A stretch of DNA of 64,000 bases from Steinernema hermaphroditum (GCA_030435675.1 CM059621.1:1612001-1676000), one strand, 5' to 3'. Counted from the first letter of the stretch, positions 21,974 through 33,525 are shown. Made by a program: numbers and translations. The notes: generated from the sequence alone by a model not told the origin.

Positions 21974-23078
21974 TCATTTTGTAACTCTTGAATGAACGGT
22001 CGTTACTGTGTTAAATGGCGAACGGCAAGACAACAGTAATCGAAGAGCACTTCTCAATTTCCTGAAAAAAACAAATTGCTTACTTTTGCATCGTGCAAAC
22101 TAAACGAACGGATTGAGCATCAAATACAGTATTGGATTAATCGACGGATTGATGATGTTCATCATATTCAAACAAAATTGTGTTATTTTGGTGTCCGGCA
22201 GAAAGTACTGATAGGTGTGCCATGTAATCAAACAAGACGAAGTGTATCCACTGATGATCACCGCTTGCACCAGGATCCGCAGTTCTCGAGAAGAGTGGCT
22301 GGCTTGCATCTACGATAGAAAAGAAACCATCAAGTACGCCTTAGATGGATGAACCCACCCGAAATCTGTACATTCTGACGAATATAATGGCATAAATGAG
22401 GCCACAAAGAGTGAAGACAGCAAACATTCCGTAGAGCTCACAACTTGAAATAAATTCACTCCAAGGGCCATTGTCGTAATTCCACGCAAACTGTTCAGGA
22501 AAGTATAGTACCGCCGTATACGGTGTCATGTAGCTAGCGAAGAAGACAACAGCGATTAGCCATGAGACACCCAGTGCAATCTAAAATGTCTCATTTATGA
22601 TTTATCTTATCCTTCAGACCTTATAAGGTACAGATAAACGTGGCGATTCTTCAGCTACGGGCATCCATATAGAAAATAGTCGATTAACAGCAAGAATCAA
22701 CGTGAGTGGTCCACTAGCCATCCAACCGAATTGAAGGACTCCTCCAGCAACCTTGAAACCAAATCCGGTATTACTGGGCATGTATGCGAAACTGTAACCT
22801 TATTGACATAAATTGTAAAGCTGCTATCGCACAGGGTAAAAATGCCGGCACTGGCTTGAGCCAGCAGCTGACAGCTGTCGGCAACACCGAGATTTACCAT
22901 TATCTTGTATGCATTTGTTTTAAATGGGGAATGTGGTACAAGGAAGAGCTAAATGTTTGCTTATTACTTCATTAACTTTCCGGGATCCTACCCACAAGAC
23001 CACACTATACAACACAAAAAAGAATACGGAGGTGGATGTGTAGACTAATCCAACCACAATAGCGTCCGAGTTGACCAT
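21974..23078 (-). CDS. 7TM chemoreceptor, tandem copy A (srt/srx-like, class unassigned)
   Basis: Six exons: 23078-22992, 22948-22799, 22751-22620, 22580-22359, 22309-22110, 22061-21974, giving 292 residues. It has YKIMVNLGVADSCQLLAQ at TM2, LILAVNRLFS after TM3, YMTPYTAVLYFPE in the extracellular loop and a rhodopsin-like NPSINPILY at TM7, followed by a basic cytoplasmic tail. Every exon but the last has the same length as in the neighbour at 23495-24933 (87, 150, 132, 222 and 200 nt), so this is a clean tandem duplicate. The last donor is GTTCGT, a weaker site than GTAAGA in the sister; if it is skipped, translation ends four codons later (NPFV then stop) and the tail is lost. Probably a chemosensory GPCR. 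Confidence 0.82.
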
Positions 23079-23494
23079 TTTTGAGCCGATAAAATGAAGA
23101 CTGTCTGCTGTTCGGACTTGTCCTTCACGAAGCAGTCGTAAATTTCATAATATGAAAGCCATATTAGATTAAGTTATTGTCGGTTCGTCAACTGGCTTGT
23201 GGTGTTGTTCCAAGTAAAATTCAGCTTTGTTTTTCTTCTGATAGCAATAAATTATTCTGATTTCATTTCCGGGTTATATTCTCGTTTGATGGGAAAGAAT
23301 TGCCTTGCTTTTGGCTTTATTAGTCATTTTTAGCATCTTTCGTGACCTTGCCAATTTTGCCGCCCGCACCGGGCCATCCGGACGAGTGATACGACAACCT
23401 CGAGATTTCTCGCATTTCGTTTCAGGTATGCTTCACTTTAAAGACAACATATCATTTTCATACTTTTCACCAATTTTCTTAAGGAATTGTTAAG

Positions 23495-24933
23495 TTACTG
23501 CCTAGCATTTCTCGAGACAACTGTCACCTTCGCGTCTGGGAACGGCCGCTTGCAACTCATCAGTCGACAAAGCGATTTACGAAGTCTTCTGCAAACCAAT
23601 TTGAAAGTGAATTCACGAACACATTTCTGTTTTCTTACGGGTTCAGGGCCAAGTAGATAATGGGATTAATCGAGGGATTAATAATGTTCATGATGTTGAG
23701 GCAAAATTGTGTAACTTTAGTATCCGGCAGAAAGTACTGATAGGTGTGCCAGGTGATCAAACAAGAAGACGTATAGACACTGATGATCAGCGCTTGGACA
23801 AGAATTCTCACCTCTCCGGAAGGTTGGCTTAACTGTTTCTGAAACAGATCTATTAGGCCTTGGAGATGGAACCACCCATTAAGCTAAATGATAACTAAGA
23901 CCGGCAACTTACTCTATATCTATACAGCCTGGCGAATATAATCACATAAATCACACCACATAAGGTAAGTAGAGTGAACATGGCGTACAGTTCGCAATTG
24001 GAAACGAAATCGCTCCAACGGCCAGCGTCATATCCCCAAGCAAATGTTTCGGGGAAGTAAAGTACTGCTGTGAAGGGGGTCATATAGCTTGCGAAAAACA
24101 ATGCGCCAATGAACCACGCGACAGCCAGGGCGCCCTGTAATGCATGGATGACACCTACTTACAGACTGGGAGTCCTACCTTATAAGGAGCCGGAAGGATT
24201 GCTGACTTTTCATGGGTCGGTCTCAATACGGAAAACAATCGATTAACAGCCAGAATAAATGTAAGAGGTCCGCTTGCAATCCAACCGAATTGAAGAATCC
24301 CACCGGCCACCTGTAAGGGAACCATGCAAATGCTGTAGGAGCACTTACCTTGTTGAAATAAAGGGAAAAAGTGTCATCGGCTAGTGTAAATATTCCTGCT
24401 GTAGCTTGTGCCAAGAGCTGGCAGCAGTCCGCAACGCCCAGGTTCACCATAATTTTGTAAGCGTTTGTTTTGAATGGTGATGATCGCATTAAGAAGAGCT
24501 GAAAGGCTCATGATTCGTAATTGGTTTGGCGAGGAATTTCCTCAGCTTTTAGTGAGGCTCAAGATGAATCGAATGAACCGTCTTTTACAATATCTCAAAT
24601 CACCTTTGTGTCACCGTCGTTTATCTTTGCAGAGATAGCATTTTAAAACATTTTTTGGAACATAGGATTTTATAGATTTTAGGAAACAAACTTCTTCCAA
24701 TGCTCTAGATATAATTATAAACTAGGTACCAGACCATAACTATTGCGTACTTAATTAAATTCACTCAGTTCGCAAAATCTATGGCTTTATAGATTTAGAA
24801 CCATGTTGCACGAATACTGTGTGCACTCCAAAAGTCACTGGCTTACCCAAAGTACTGTGATGTAGAGCAACAAGAAGAATGCTGAGCTGGCTGAGTAGAC
24901 GACTCCCACTATTAGCGTGTCGTATTCAGGCAT
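23495..24933 (-). CDS. 7TM chemoreceptor, tandem copy B (srt/srx-like, class unassigned)
   Basis: Six exons: 24933-24847, 24498-24349, 24310-24179, 24134-23913, 23838-23639, 23588-23495, giving 294 residues. It carries the same motifs as its downstream sister: YKIMVNLGVADCCQLLAQ, FILAVNRLFSVLRP, FASYMTPFTAVLYFPE, HTYQYFLPDTK and NPSINPIIY. All donors are standard (GTAAG or GTAGG) and all acceptors end CAG. The two genes lie head to tail, about 420 bp apart. The NPxxY-like TM7 motif and the AVNR motif after TM3 place it among rhodopsin-like nematode receptors; I could not fix the subfamily. Intact by inspection. Confidence 0.85.
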
Positions 24934-26465
24934 TGAATTACTGACTTAAACGGGTATGTTTAGTCAGAGCAGATCCGACTGACAAAGCGGCCAAATCACA
25001 TTGAGCGAATATGTGCGGAAGTCAGCGGTTGCCAGACGAAATAAAGGTAATTCGCTTAGCAATCGAACAAATACGCAAAAATTATTATGTCTTCCACGCG
25101 CTGTTGAGTCATTTTCTAGTCATATAAGCCGATATGGAGAAGTTGTGTGGCAATGACGGTCTTCTTGAGAGGACGTTAGAACTACGACTCCTAGTATTCC
25201 AGGCCTTCTCACAGCCGGCCGATCATTGTGGCAGCAACGACGGCCGAGAACGACAACTCAGTCATCTAACTCGGACAGTCTCAGAGAAAGTGACCGGACC
25301 AGCCGACCGATCACTATTGAAACAAATGAGTCAAACCATCCTTCTTTGCACATTACAAAAAAAGATCGCAACTCCCATTTCAGTCAGAATGCAACTACCT
25401 TCATTAGGGCATGAATGAAAAATGACCGCAGATCAGGGATGGAAAATCGCCCGTTCACATTGATGAGAGGAGACTTTAGCAACCATCAGTTAACTCGACT
25501 AGACTCTATTGTGAGCGTAGCCCTGTTTACAGCTCTGTTATTAAATAGTCGAATAAATAAAAAGTGACTTAATAGCACCTGCAACGAAGGCTTTGTTCAG
25601 TGCATTGGCGCGCGCTCAAAACAACTCACTTGGGCAGTACCATCGTAAATAGAAACGAATCAGCTGGCTTACTGATCGAATGCATACTGGACTGGATCGT
25701 CAAGAATAGACGGCAATGCTTTCTACGGCATAGTAAGTGCCAGCACCCAACGAACAATGGTCACCTGTTCTGCATTAGGTTAGCTAACGAAGAAATAGTC
25801 TAAACTTGTTATGTCTGGGTTAGAATTCTTAAGCTGTGTACCAGTCGTTTGAGTTGGGAATGCTTGTTGGCTGTGCACCGGAAAAGTTACCAAGCGAACT
25901 GGTTCTAAAAAGGCAGAAAAGTGAAGAGAGAAGCTAGCGAGAGCAACATTCGACTGATCCTATTATTTTTATCATTCCATATGCAACCGACAACACTCTA
26001 AGGGCGGTCGGTGGAGTACGATTTCCATGTGGCTGTACTACTACGACAAGGTAATGCAATCGTCTATGGTCAGAACACACAACGTCTAATGGAATACATT
26101 AACACACAGTTCATGCACCGCTCATGACATAATGTGGCAACTCAACAGGGTAGTCTCACATTTCTATACTCTTGTGGGGGCGATTATCCAATTAGCTCAA
26201 TACGCTTATTCACTGATAAACCCACCCTAGTTCTTTGATCGCCAACAATGTTTTTGTCTTTATATCCGTGTCTTTTTGGTTATTGTGCATGTTATCCCCC
26301 CTACCCCTCGAACCCAAACCCGCCCAACCGTGATCTTTAGTAAAAAACGATTAAATGGGTCGCTGATGATTGCGTTGGGATGTGACAGAGAAGAAGACAG
26401 ATTATGAACATGCAACTCTGTTGATGTATGTGAAGAGACAAATAAATGTTTGGGACACAACACAA
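24934..26465. other. Intergenic, no gene supported
   Basis: Open frames at 25134-25418, 25600-25803 and 26260-26508 do not resemble any family, and their frames are not linked by splice sites. Confidence 0.4.
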
Positions 26466-26469
26466 AATA

Positions 26470-26645
26470 GTACGACATCTGAGAATGCTTAGAAAGCGAC
26501 CGATACAAGCAACACTAGCAATACGGTTATTACATAATTTCTGACTCTGGCATGTACCAAACGTACATTTTCAGGGGAAGGCTTGGCAAGACGTGTGGTT
26601 GTGATTTGTGTGATCCTATACACACGGATCCAACTGTGCGGTGTT
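26470..26645 (-). pseudogene. Fragment of a 7TM receptor gene (relative of 30521-32740)
   Basis: The plus-strand text here matches two separated parts of the receptor gene at 30.5-30.9 kb. One part is near its stop codon (GAATGCTTAGAA.GC.ACCGATACAAG). The other is its TM5-TM6 region (ACCAAACGTACA.TTTCA, AGGCTTGGCAAGACGTGTG, CACACGGATCCAAC). About 195 bp between them are missing. It has no open frame left. It is either a dead duplicate or a duplicated fragment. Confidence 0.7.
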
Positions 26646-27842
26646 GATGCCGAATCGATCGCTGGAATCGTCGAATCGAAACTCTAGAAATAATCGCGGA
26701 AGTTCTCCCTTATTTTACTTGCGTTGAACGGACTTAATGTATGTTTTGTCGACTGGCCTTCTGGGGTTTGTTTTGCGACCTAGGGCCGACTAGGACACGC
26801 ACGTATGGAGGCAACGGTGGAGCAAAAAATTCATCTTTGCCTTAAGGTCATTGCATCTTGCGGTGCCGACGTTGGAACGACGTTTTGACTTATGTCGGGG
26901 GAAAGTGCCGACGAACTTTTTATCCAGGTGGATGGAGCCGGGTGGAAGAACTCTGGTACATGTAGAAAGGTCAGGGAGGGGCATGAGTCAAAAGTTATTT
27001 TTTGTACGGAAACTGGAAAGATGTGGATAAGCATCGATGGAGCGGGTCAAAACAATCAAGCAATGGTACCGTAAGTTCTGGGAAATGGACCACAGTCCTC
27101 GTTGTGAAGGCGTTTTACCACGCGATGTTTACTTAACGCCACAGTTCATTTTTTCGCTATTGTAGAAGTTCTCACGGGGGCAGTAAGATCTGAAAGAACT
27201 GCACCTCTCGATATGCGTGCGTGGCAAAAGGCATCTGCATAAAAGCAAAGTCATTCTGAATAGCACATCAGCAGCCCTGTTCAAACTCCTGCTTTTCTGT
27301 GTCTTCTCGGAAATCACTTTATATACGGCACATTGCTCGCAACGTGTGGTTCCACAATTAATGATTAATTCATTTTCAAAGGGCAGGAAAACATCGAATA
27401 ACGCACTCCTTGGAGAACACAGAAATACTTTTTCCATCGACGAAGAAGACTATCAATGTTTTGTCGTATGATAGATCGAAAGAATGTGCGCTGTCTGTTG
27501 ATTTCCATCTCAGTAGTTTATCGGAACAACAGCTCATTAGTAACACAACTTACCCATATGCATTATGTCATACATTGCTCAGCATTGTAAAAAGAAATAA
27601 TTAGGAAAGACCATTGTTATGTGTGACTTTTTGCTATTGTTTTAGGCAATCGGGGTATCGTGCTCCCAGTCTTGTTTTGAAGACAAACCAATGGCGCAGT
27701 AAAACTTCTTTCGTGGGTGTTGCGGATGTTACTGGTGGTAACCGGTAATTTCCTATGATATGTTACTCAATGTTAAACGTAAAGACAGAGGCGAAAGTTT
27801 GAAAAGATATTTTACTATTGTATAGTGTTATTCATGTCGGAG
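26646..27842. other. Intergenic, no gene supported
   Basis: Only short, unsupported open frames on both strands occur here (26790-27604). I see no repeat or RNA gene. Confidence 0.4.
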
Positions 27843-28390
27843 TCTCACTCGTGTCGCGGTGGCGAGCGGTCGGTCCCTCCGGTCGCTCTCTGAGCGTCGG
27901 GTTGGTCAGACAGCAAACCCTGTGGCAGTTGTGAGTGTTCCAGCTTCCAGAGGGAATTGGGACACCCGGAAGCCGTAGTCCCACCACCGCTGACAACAAG
28001 ATGTCCGACGCCAGAAATCCGACGCCCGACGCTGCGTGAGATGTCATCCCGAAGGTCACCGACGCTCTGAGGACACCAATACTGAGGAAGACGCAACCCC
28101 CGAACCACGGACTCATCTCTCCGTAGCAGATGCGAGCTCAGAAGCCTCCTCTGACGCAGAAGCCTCCTGAAACGCCCCGAGAAGAAGAAGTTCGGCCGCC
28201 ATTTCCGGAGTTTCGCCGATACCCAGATGCCCCGTGAAGCGCGCCGTCTCCCACCGGTTCGACGTCAACGCCGCGCCAGGAATGAAGCCGTCTACAAGTG
28301 ATATCCTCTGTTGTCTATTAATCGGTGTCATGCAAGGCGTAACGCCTTTGATTCATGAAGTAAAATCGTGAAATCGTGAAAATCGTGAAA
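27843..28390 (+). repeat. Dispersed repeat, copy 2
   Basis: About 550 bp, matching 61457-61955 closely and 341-680 more loosely. It begins TCTCACTCGTGTCGCGGTGG and ends in GCAAGGCGTAACGCCTTTGATT followed by tandem ATCGTGAA units, a tail like that of a short retroposon. Open frames in it are shared only as repeat sequence. It ends 170 bp before the start codon of the srt gene that follows. Confidence 0.85.
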
Positions 28391-28559
28391 AAAATCATGT
28401 CGAATTTAAAGTGAAGTCGATTCTGTTGGCCACTGTAAAATTACGAAAGTGGATGTAGATATCAGTGTGTATAGCAGCAACTTATCTTCGTTACAACTAC
28501 CTGTTCTACTTATCGTGTATTCCGCTGCTCCTTACTATTGTTGTTATTTTCAGACCAAA

Positions 28560-29678
28560 ATGAACGTATTCCTGTTTCAACCGGAACAGTTCAAACGGAT
28601 GTATAGCTGTGCGGCAATGACAACAGAGGAATGGTGCTTGAACAGTATCGATAGAACGATCGAAATTATCATTTATGTTGCAATGGGAACACTCTTCCTG
28701 GTATCATGTGTGACAAATCTTTTCCAATCATAGATGGCTCTTTAGATCACATATGTACCAGTCTTGTTGCTGATGTTACAAAGGAAACGCGCGAGGCATT
28801 CATGCTACCGCATCATGATCTTTCTTGGCGTTCAAGACATTATACTGTTACTGATCCTCACTATCATTCAACCCTACGTGTTCTATGTGGGGGCCGTCTA
28901 CTGCTGTAGCCCGACTGTCACTTATATAATGGGCTCTACGATTACGCTCTTATGGAGCAGTCAAACCTGCACGTCCACTCTGCTAGCGTTGAATCGTTTT
29001 GCTGACATAGTTGAATACAAATGGATCTGTTGGCTTTTCGAAGAAAATAAAGTTTATGTTTGGATGGGCCTGGTGATAGCGTATTCAAGTTATCATTTCA
29101 TGTTCATTCCACCAGTCCTCTTTTCATCTATTAATCAGGTGGGGAGTGCAAATCCTTACTTTGGCATTAACGACAGCAGAGTCCCAAAAATCGACATGAA
29201 AGAGGTAGCGATTATTTGTAGACTTACAGATTCATCCCAAGTTTTAGTACGTGGATATGACTGTACTGTATCACGATATTGTTTTTCTCAGTGTGTTGTC
29301 AACGCTTTACGTTCTGCTCGTCGTCCTAGTGTTCTACAAACTGCGTGTTGTCACTTCAGGCAATATGAGAAACGCAAAGATCACGGTAAGCATAAGCACG
29401 TGTTGTAACTGACTTAACTATACTGTTTACAGTTGACAGTGCAGGTCGCCTCAATCTCTGGACTCGCCTATGCAACCACATTCTGCTTCTTCTTGATGCC
29501 CAGATCTCTTCACTGGTTAAACGCATATGTTTTCCGTGGAGAAGCAGGACTTGGCGGAATAATATATTTGTGCTGCAATGGCGAAATCAGAAATGACTGC
29601 AGAACCTGTTTTAGAAAAATGTGGAAGGGGAAAAGAGATGTTAATGTGGTACACGTTACGTGTGTTCAAAATCGTTGA
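28560..29678 (+). CDS. Serpentine receptor, srt family
   Basis: Four exons, 28560-28700, 28746-29204, 29248-29385 and 29433-29678, give 327 residues. The N-terminus has FQPEQFKRMYSC, like the usual LYNC of Srt. After TM1 comes RHSCYRIMIFLGVQDIILL, then VGAVYCC.P (Srt GxVYC), LLALNRFAD after TM3 and PYFGIN in the second extracellular loop. The end has IIYLCCNGEIRNDC, matching the Srt TM7 pattern (YL..N..IR). Introns of 43-47 bp have GTATCA, GTAGCG and GTAAGC donors. A TTTTCAG acceptor lies just before the ATG, pointing to a 5' leader exon or trans-splice site. The srt family is a large nematode-only GPCR group thought to sense environmental chemicals. Confidence 0.85.
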
Positions 29679-30490
29679 TTTCTACAGTTGTACTAATTCG
29701 TTATTATACAAATGAAAGGCAGCAGCTTCCTCTCAGCGTGGAAAGATCAAATGTCAAATTATTACAATGAAAGCTCAAATTATTACATGGAACGTTTTTC
29801 CTGAGATTGGAAAATAATCCAATAGCACTCGTAACAGAATTTAGCAAACTACAAGTCAGAGTCAGAACTAGCGATTCTATAGCGGTAGCTCGTGATGGGT
29901 AACGGCTTCAATCAATCATCCAGTTGATCTGCTAGATCTTCAACGGCTCAGACGATCAGAGAACCGTTCAAACAACAGCTAATTTTTCTGTTCGTATGTA
30001 CTCTCTTGCACCGACGTGAAGAGACGGAAAATCGCAGACGGAGTGTGCATTACACGGATCATGCTCGGATTGTCTGGGTCGGCGACTGAGTCGAAGTGTT
30101 AAGTCGGCTGAATGGCTCGCTTACCCATGGGTTGAGTCCGTTCGTTTTTGTTTTCGTTTGTCTCTGTGTGTTTTCTGTTTGCATGGTTCTGTTCGTTCGC
30201 ACGCACTGTAATAAAGCAACAATGATGAAGGCTATCGCACAGAGGTTGACGATGCGTACTGTCCAATGCAAGCTGAGGGATGATTACATACAATACTCTT
30301 ATGTCTGCAGCAAGGAGAACTAATTACGAAAAAATAAATTCTTTATTCCACAAGCCCCCACAAAAGGACACACGATTTAGAAAGATACGGGGCTCGAGCT
30401 GCATCTTCATTTACTGCGTGAAATTGGAGAAGACGAAAGTCAGGCAGCAAATTGAAAGAAACAGATAGCTGTATGCGACCCGATGCATAA
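29679..30490. other. Intergenic, no gene supported
   Basis: Open frames at 30059-30468 are short, overlap on both strands and show no family features. Confidence 0.4.
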
Positions 30491-31017
30491 GATCAGTGGT
30501 AGTACGACAACAGCGAATGCTTAGAAGGCAACCGATACAAGGGACTTAAATCGGGTGAACATAAGCTTAGTATGCTTTCTGTAGGGAGTAAAAGCGATGA
30601 TTGCCGCAATGGTGGATGCTGAACAATACGACGAGACGGCGAACATACAGAAGTGATATGCAGCGTATGCAAGTGTCTCATTTGTAAGAAGTTTCGAAAT
30701 GGTGATCGACAAAACATTAGGTAGGAGGAACATCCCGAACACCAGCAATACGGTTATGACATAATTCCTAACTACGGCATGCACCAAACGTACAGTTTCA
30801 AGAGAAGGCTTGGCAAGACGTGTGCTTGTGATTTGTTTGATTTTATAGATACACACGGATCCAACCGCAACATATGTGACACAGTAGCCTACGACCACTA
30901 TAAAGCCAAGGCGAAGAAGAGGGACCTCCTTTGCTGCTTTCTGTTCAAGCGATGATTCTCCGGAAAATCTCGTTGCTGTGCAGATCGCTGGTGGTATAAT
31001 AGTGAATACGGCAACGA

Positions 31018-31025
31018 TGAGAAAA
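31018..31025. repeat. Target-site duplication, left copy (8 bp)
   Basis: TGAGAAAA directly abuts the left end of the hAT-like element and is repeated exactly at 32347-32354. Confidence 0.85.
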
Positions 31026-32346
31026 TAGGGTTGTCGAATATTCGAAGATCCTCGAATATCGAATCGAATCGAATATTCGATATTCGAAGAACCTCGAATA
31101 TCGAATCGAATCGAATATTCGATATTCGAAGGTTCGAATCGAATCGAATCGAATTTTTTTTGAATTTTTTTCTGAATTTTTTTAGAGTCCTATTTCTGGC
31201 CTATTTAAGTACCGCTGTAGACGGAGGTTTTCCAACTCATGGCAAATCAAAGTGAGCATAGAAGAGTGGTTCTGCACAGAGTGTGCGCAGAAGAGAACGG
31301 CAAGAGTGTACTTCACTTTTACCATTCTATGTTTTGTCGCCACAACCGTCCTTCTGCTCTTTCTCCCTTTCTTATTAGCTGATGTATTTGAAGCCAGCAT
31401 TCTACGTGTCTTTTGCAATAAAGACTGCAGCGATTGGTTTCACCTAGTATCTCCACCTAGTGAGCAACTGTAGCGTGGTACCTAAGAGACAGTGGGAAAT
31501 GACACTATGTTTTCTATTGGGTTGGAACATTGAAAAAGGGACACATGGAAAACATTTTCGTTTTCTGCCATGTTTACAGTTGCATCAAAATTGATTTGCG
31601 TGTTGTTGAGTGCAGTAATCAAAAAGATGACCTTGCCTGAGCACTATGTTAACTCCAACGTTTACGATACGTTAAGTACTCCAACAGACAGTGGAGATAT
31701 GCAGGTACATACCTATCGATCGCAGCTAGTAAGCCCAAACAGCACTTCTGCATAACAGAAATAGGGGCCAAATGTGGAAAAAAATAGTTTTGGTTTCTCC
31801 AAAAGTCTGACTACCCGAGACCGCATCTTTTCAAGTTAATGTCCACAACGGCTCTTCACTTTGAGCTCAGAGATTCCTGTTTTCAGCCCTTACAAGAACT
31901 TTTCCTACACATCTAGCGACCTACACAGCACGCAGACGTTTTTTTGCTGAACTTTAGCTCATCTTCAGTAGGAACGCATTCCTGCTAAGCAAATGTAAGA
32001 CAATAGAGACATCGATGGCTCTCCGAGCACTGTTTTCTTCGCGCTTGAGTGTTGCCAGAGCGAGCAAAACCTTCGCAATACGTTTGCGGACGACCAGAAA
32101 TCTAGAGAATGATAGTGAATCAGGCAAAAAAGAAGGACGGACTGCTACGAAAATACTAGCAGCTAGTAATACAACACGTGACACACGCAAAAAACTGCTA
32201 TCGGTTGGCTCATTGGCAGCGCGGCTGCCTGCCATGCTGGGGGTCGGGGGTTCAATCCCTCGTGATGCCTGCCACTTTTTTATTCGATATTCGAAGATAT
32301 TCGTAAAAACTCGAATTATTCGATTCGATTCGATTCGACAACCTTA
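31026..32346 (+). mobile_element. Non-autonomous hAT-like DNA transposon
   Basis: The element is 1,321 bp. The ends are inverted repeats: TAGGGTTGTCGAAT on the left, and on the right the reverse complement of TAAGGTTGTCGAAT. TAGGGTTG-type ends with an 8-bp target duplication are typical of hAT elements. Both subterminal regions are dense in TCGAATATTCGA / GAATCGAATCGAAT repeats, likely transposase binding sites (inference). No transposase frame is present; open frames inside are short and unlike hAT transposase. It would have to be moved by an enzyme made elsewhere. It lies within a chemoreceptor coding exon. A tRNA-like pol III unit sits near its right end. Confidence 0.85.
32206..32281 (+). 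ncRNA. tRNA-like pol III unit inside the hAT-like element
   Basis: A-box-like TGGCTCATTGG (32206-32216), a B box GGTTCAATCCC (32249-32259) and a T6 run (32276-32281) are in the right order and spacing for an internal pol III promoter with a terminator. The acceptor arms do not pair and the anticodon arm is poor, so it is not a functional tRNA. It may be a captured tRNA or SINE. Transcription is not shown. Confidence 0.4.
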
Positions 32347-32354
32347 TGAGAAAA
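32347..32354. repeat. Target-site duplication, right copy (8 bp)
   Basis: TGAGAAAA is identical to 31018-31025 and immediately follows the right end of the hAT-like element. Confidence 0.85.
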
Positions 32355-32740
32355 GCTTTGATCTGAGTGAGCTTGGTGATACGTGCTGGACAATACAAGT
32401 TGATGGATGCGTAGAGAATCATGACCAGATGAAGCTGAATTTCAGCGAAGCCGAAGGCGAATGTAAAATTTGTGATTATGCTAACGACACCGGGAGGGAG
32501 GACATTCGATAAAACAGAATCAAAACGCAACTTGTGGTCTACGATGCTGAATTTAGGTGAGATTATTGTTGTTGTGAGCGAGTTAAGAATGCCACATATC
32601 GACGCAATTGTAAGGAATATCCGATACACGGCCATTTCGGGGGGCGACTTCGACTTGATAAGGTAGAGGTAAAAACCTTCAAGACTAACATTAGCTGCCA
32701 TTATAATACCAGGAACGACCAGATTTAGTACCACATCCAT

Positions 32741-33520
32741 GGTTGTTGATGTAACAGCTGTAATAGGAATGTTTGGATCGAAGTTGCTCCCTTCACGGCG
32801 GCAAACGAAACACAATGAATTCTAGTGAATAGCCAAATACACGGATCTTATTAAATGGTAGGCTGTTGTCACTTCATATGAAAACAATTTACGGTTACCA
32901 TAGCACAATAACCACTTTTATACTATTGTCAAAGCAAGCAGAAAACACGTTGTTTTGTTGTTGTAGCGGCATAAATGAAAACAGAAAACAAAGAATGAGG
33001 TAAAATTTGTAGCCATATGAGAAGCGGTGTATTGAGGTATTTGTAGATGAGAAGCATAGTTGTTGTGTTCTGGGCTTAGGGCAATGTTATCAAAAGGCAT
33101 TCAACAAAGGCACTTTGCCTGATGGCAATCGTCGGTTAAGCCGACCGAATGGTCGCCGATCCAGGAAGTTAAGTCCGGTCGTGTTGAAGTGAGCGGCGAA
33201 CGTGAGAATCTGCCCTCTAATAGCGGTCGTAGCTATCAACATGCATGTCCCCCGTGTGCATATCTAATCCCCTTCTCCTTCCCTTGTGCCGACCACATTG
33301 CAGAACACAATAGCAACAATTACCACCCGGAGGGGAACGACCGATTACGAGTGCAGCACGTTTGCAGTGAACTACATAGGCAGTTGTGACTGCTTCATTA
33401 ACAACAGGTTCACAACCGCAGTCCATCTCATCTGGTTTAGTCCAGCGTTTGATGATTATATCTGTAGGTCTATTGGTCAGCCACTCATAACACACGATAA
33501 GCCTTTTACTGACCAACACA
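32741..33520. other. Intergenic, no gene supported
   Basis: Short open frames on both strands (32918-33519) have no family features. The upstream region of the split receptor would lie in the left part. Confidence 0.4.
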
Positions 33521-33525
33521 ACAAT

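Larger units (their letters stand above)
30521..32740 (-). pseudogene. 7TM chemoreceptor split by a transposon insertion
   Basis: This is a single-exon receptor gene, homologous along its length to the intact 37575-38462 gene. The N-terminal half (32740-32347) starts MDVVLNLVVPGI and runs through MAVYRIFLTIASICGILN and HLVMILYASINL. The C-terminal half (31025-30521) runs from FTIIPPAICTATRF through YKIKQITSTRLAKPS to FTPYRKHTK and a stop. The two halves are separated by a 1,321-bp hAT-like element at 31026-32346. Both halves are still open and join in the same frame once the element and one target-site copy are set aside, so the insertion is probably young or polymorphic. Family relationship within the Str superfamily is not fixed. 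Unless the element is removed or spliced, the protein is truncated around TM4. Confidence 0.85.

Noticed and set aside
27845..28331. Minus-strand open frames of 72-94 codons in the repeat copies
   Set aside because: Similar frames recur in the copy at 61.4-61.9 kb, but they are interrupted differently and carry no domain; the similarity is due to the repeat, not a gene.
28746..29408. A single 214-codon frame running past the exon 2 donor of the srt gene
   Set aside because: Its last 68 codons read intron and out-of-frame exon sequence; splicing at 29204/29248 restores the Srt consensus.
31026..31160. Regularly repeated GAATCGAATCGAATATTCGA blocks that could suggest a CRISPR-like or satellite array
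   Set aside because: They sit at both ends of a transposon with target duplication and have no unique spacers; they are subterminal repeats of the hAT-like element.
32200..32281. A functional tRNA gene
   Set aside because: A and B boxes are present, but the acceptor stem does not pair and no proper anticodon arm forms.
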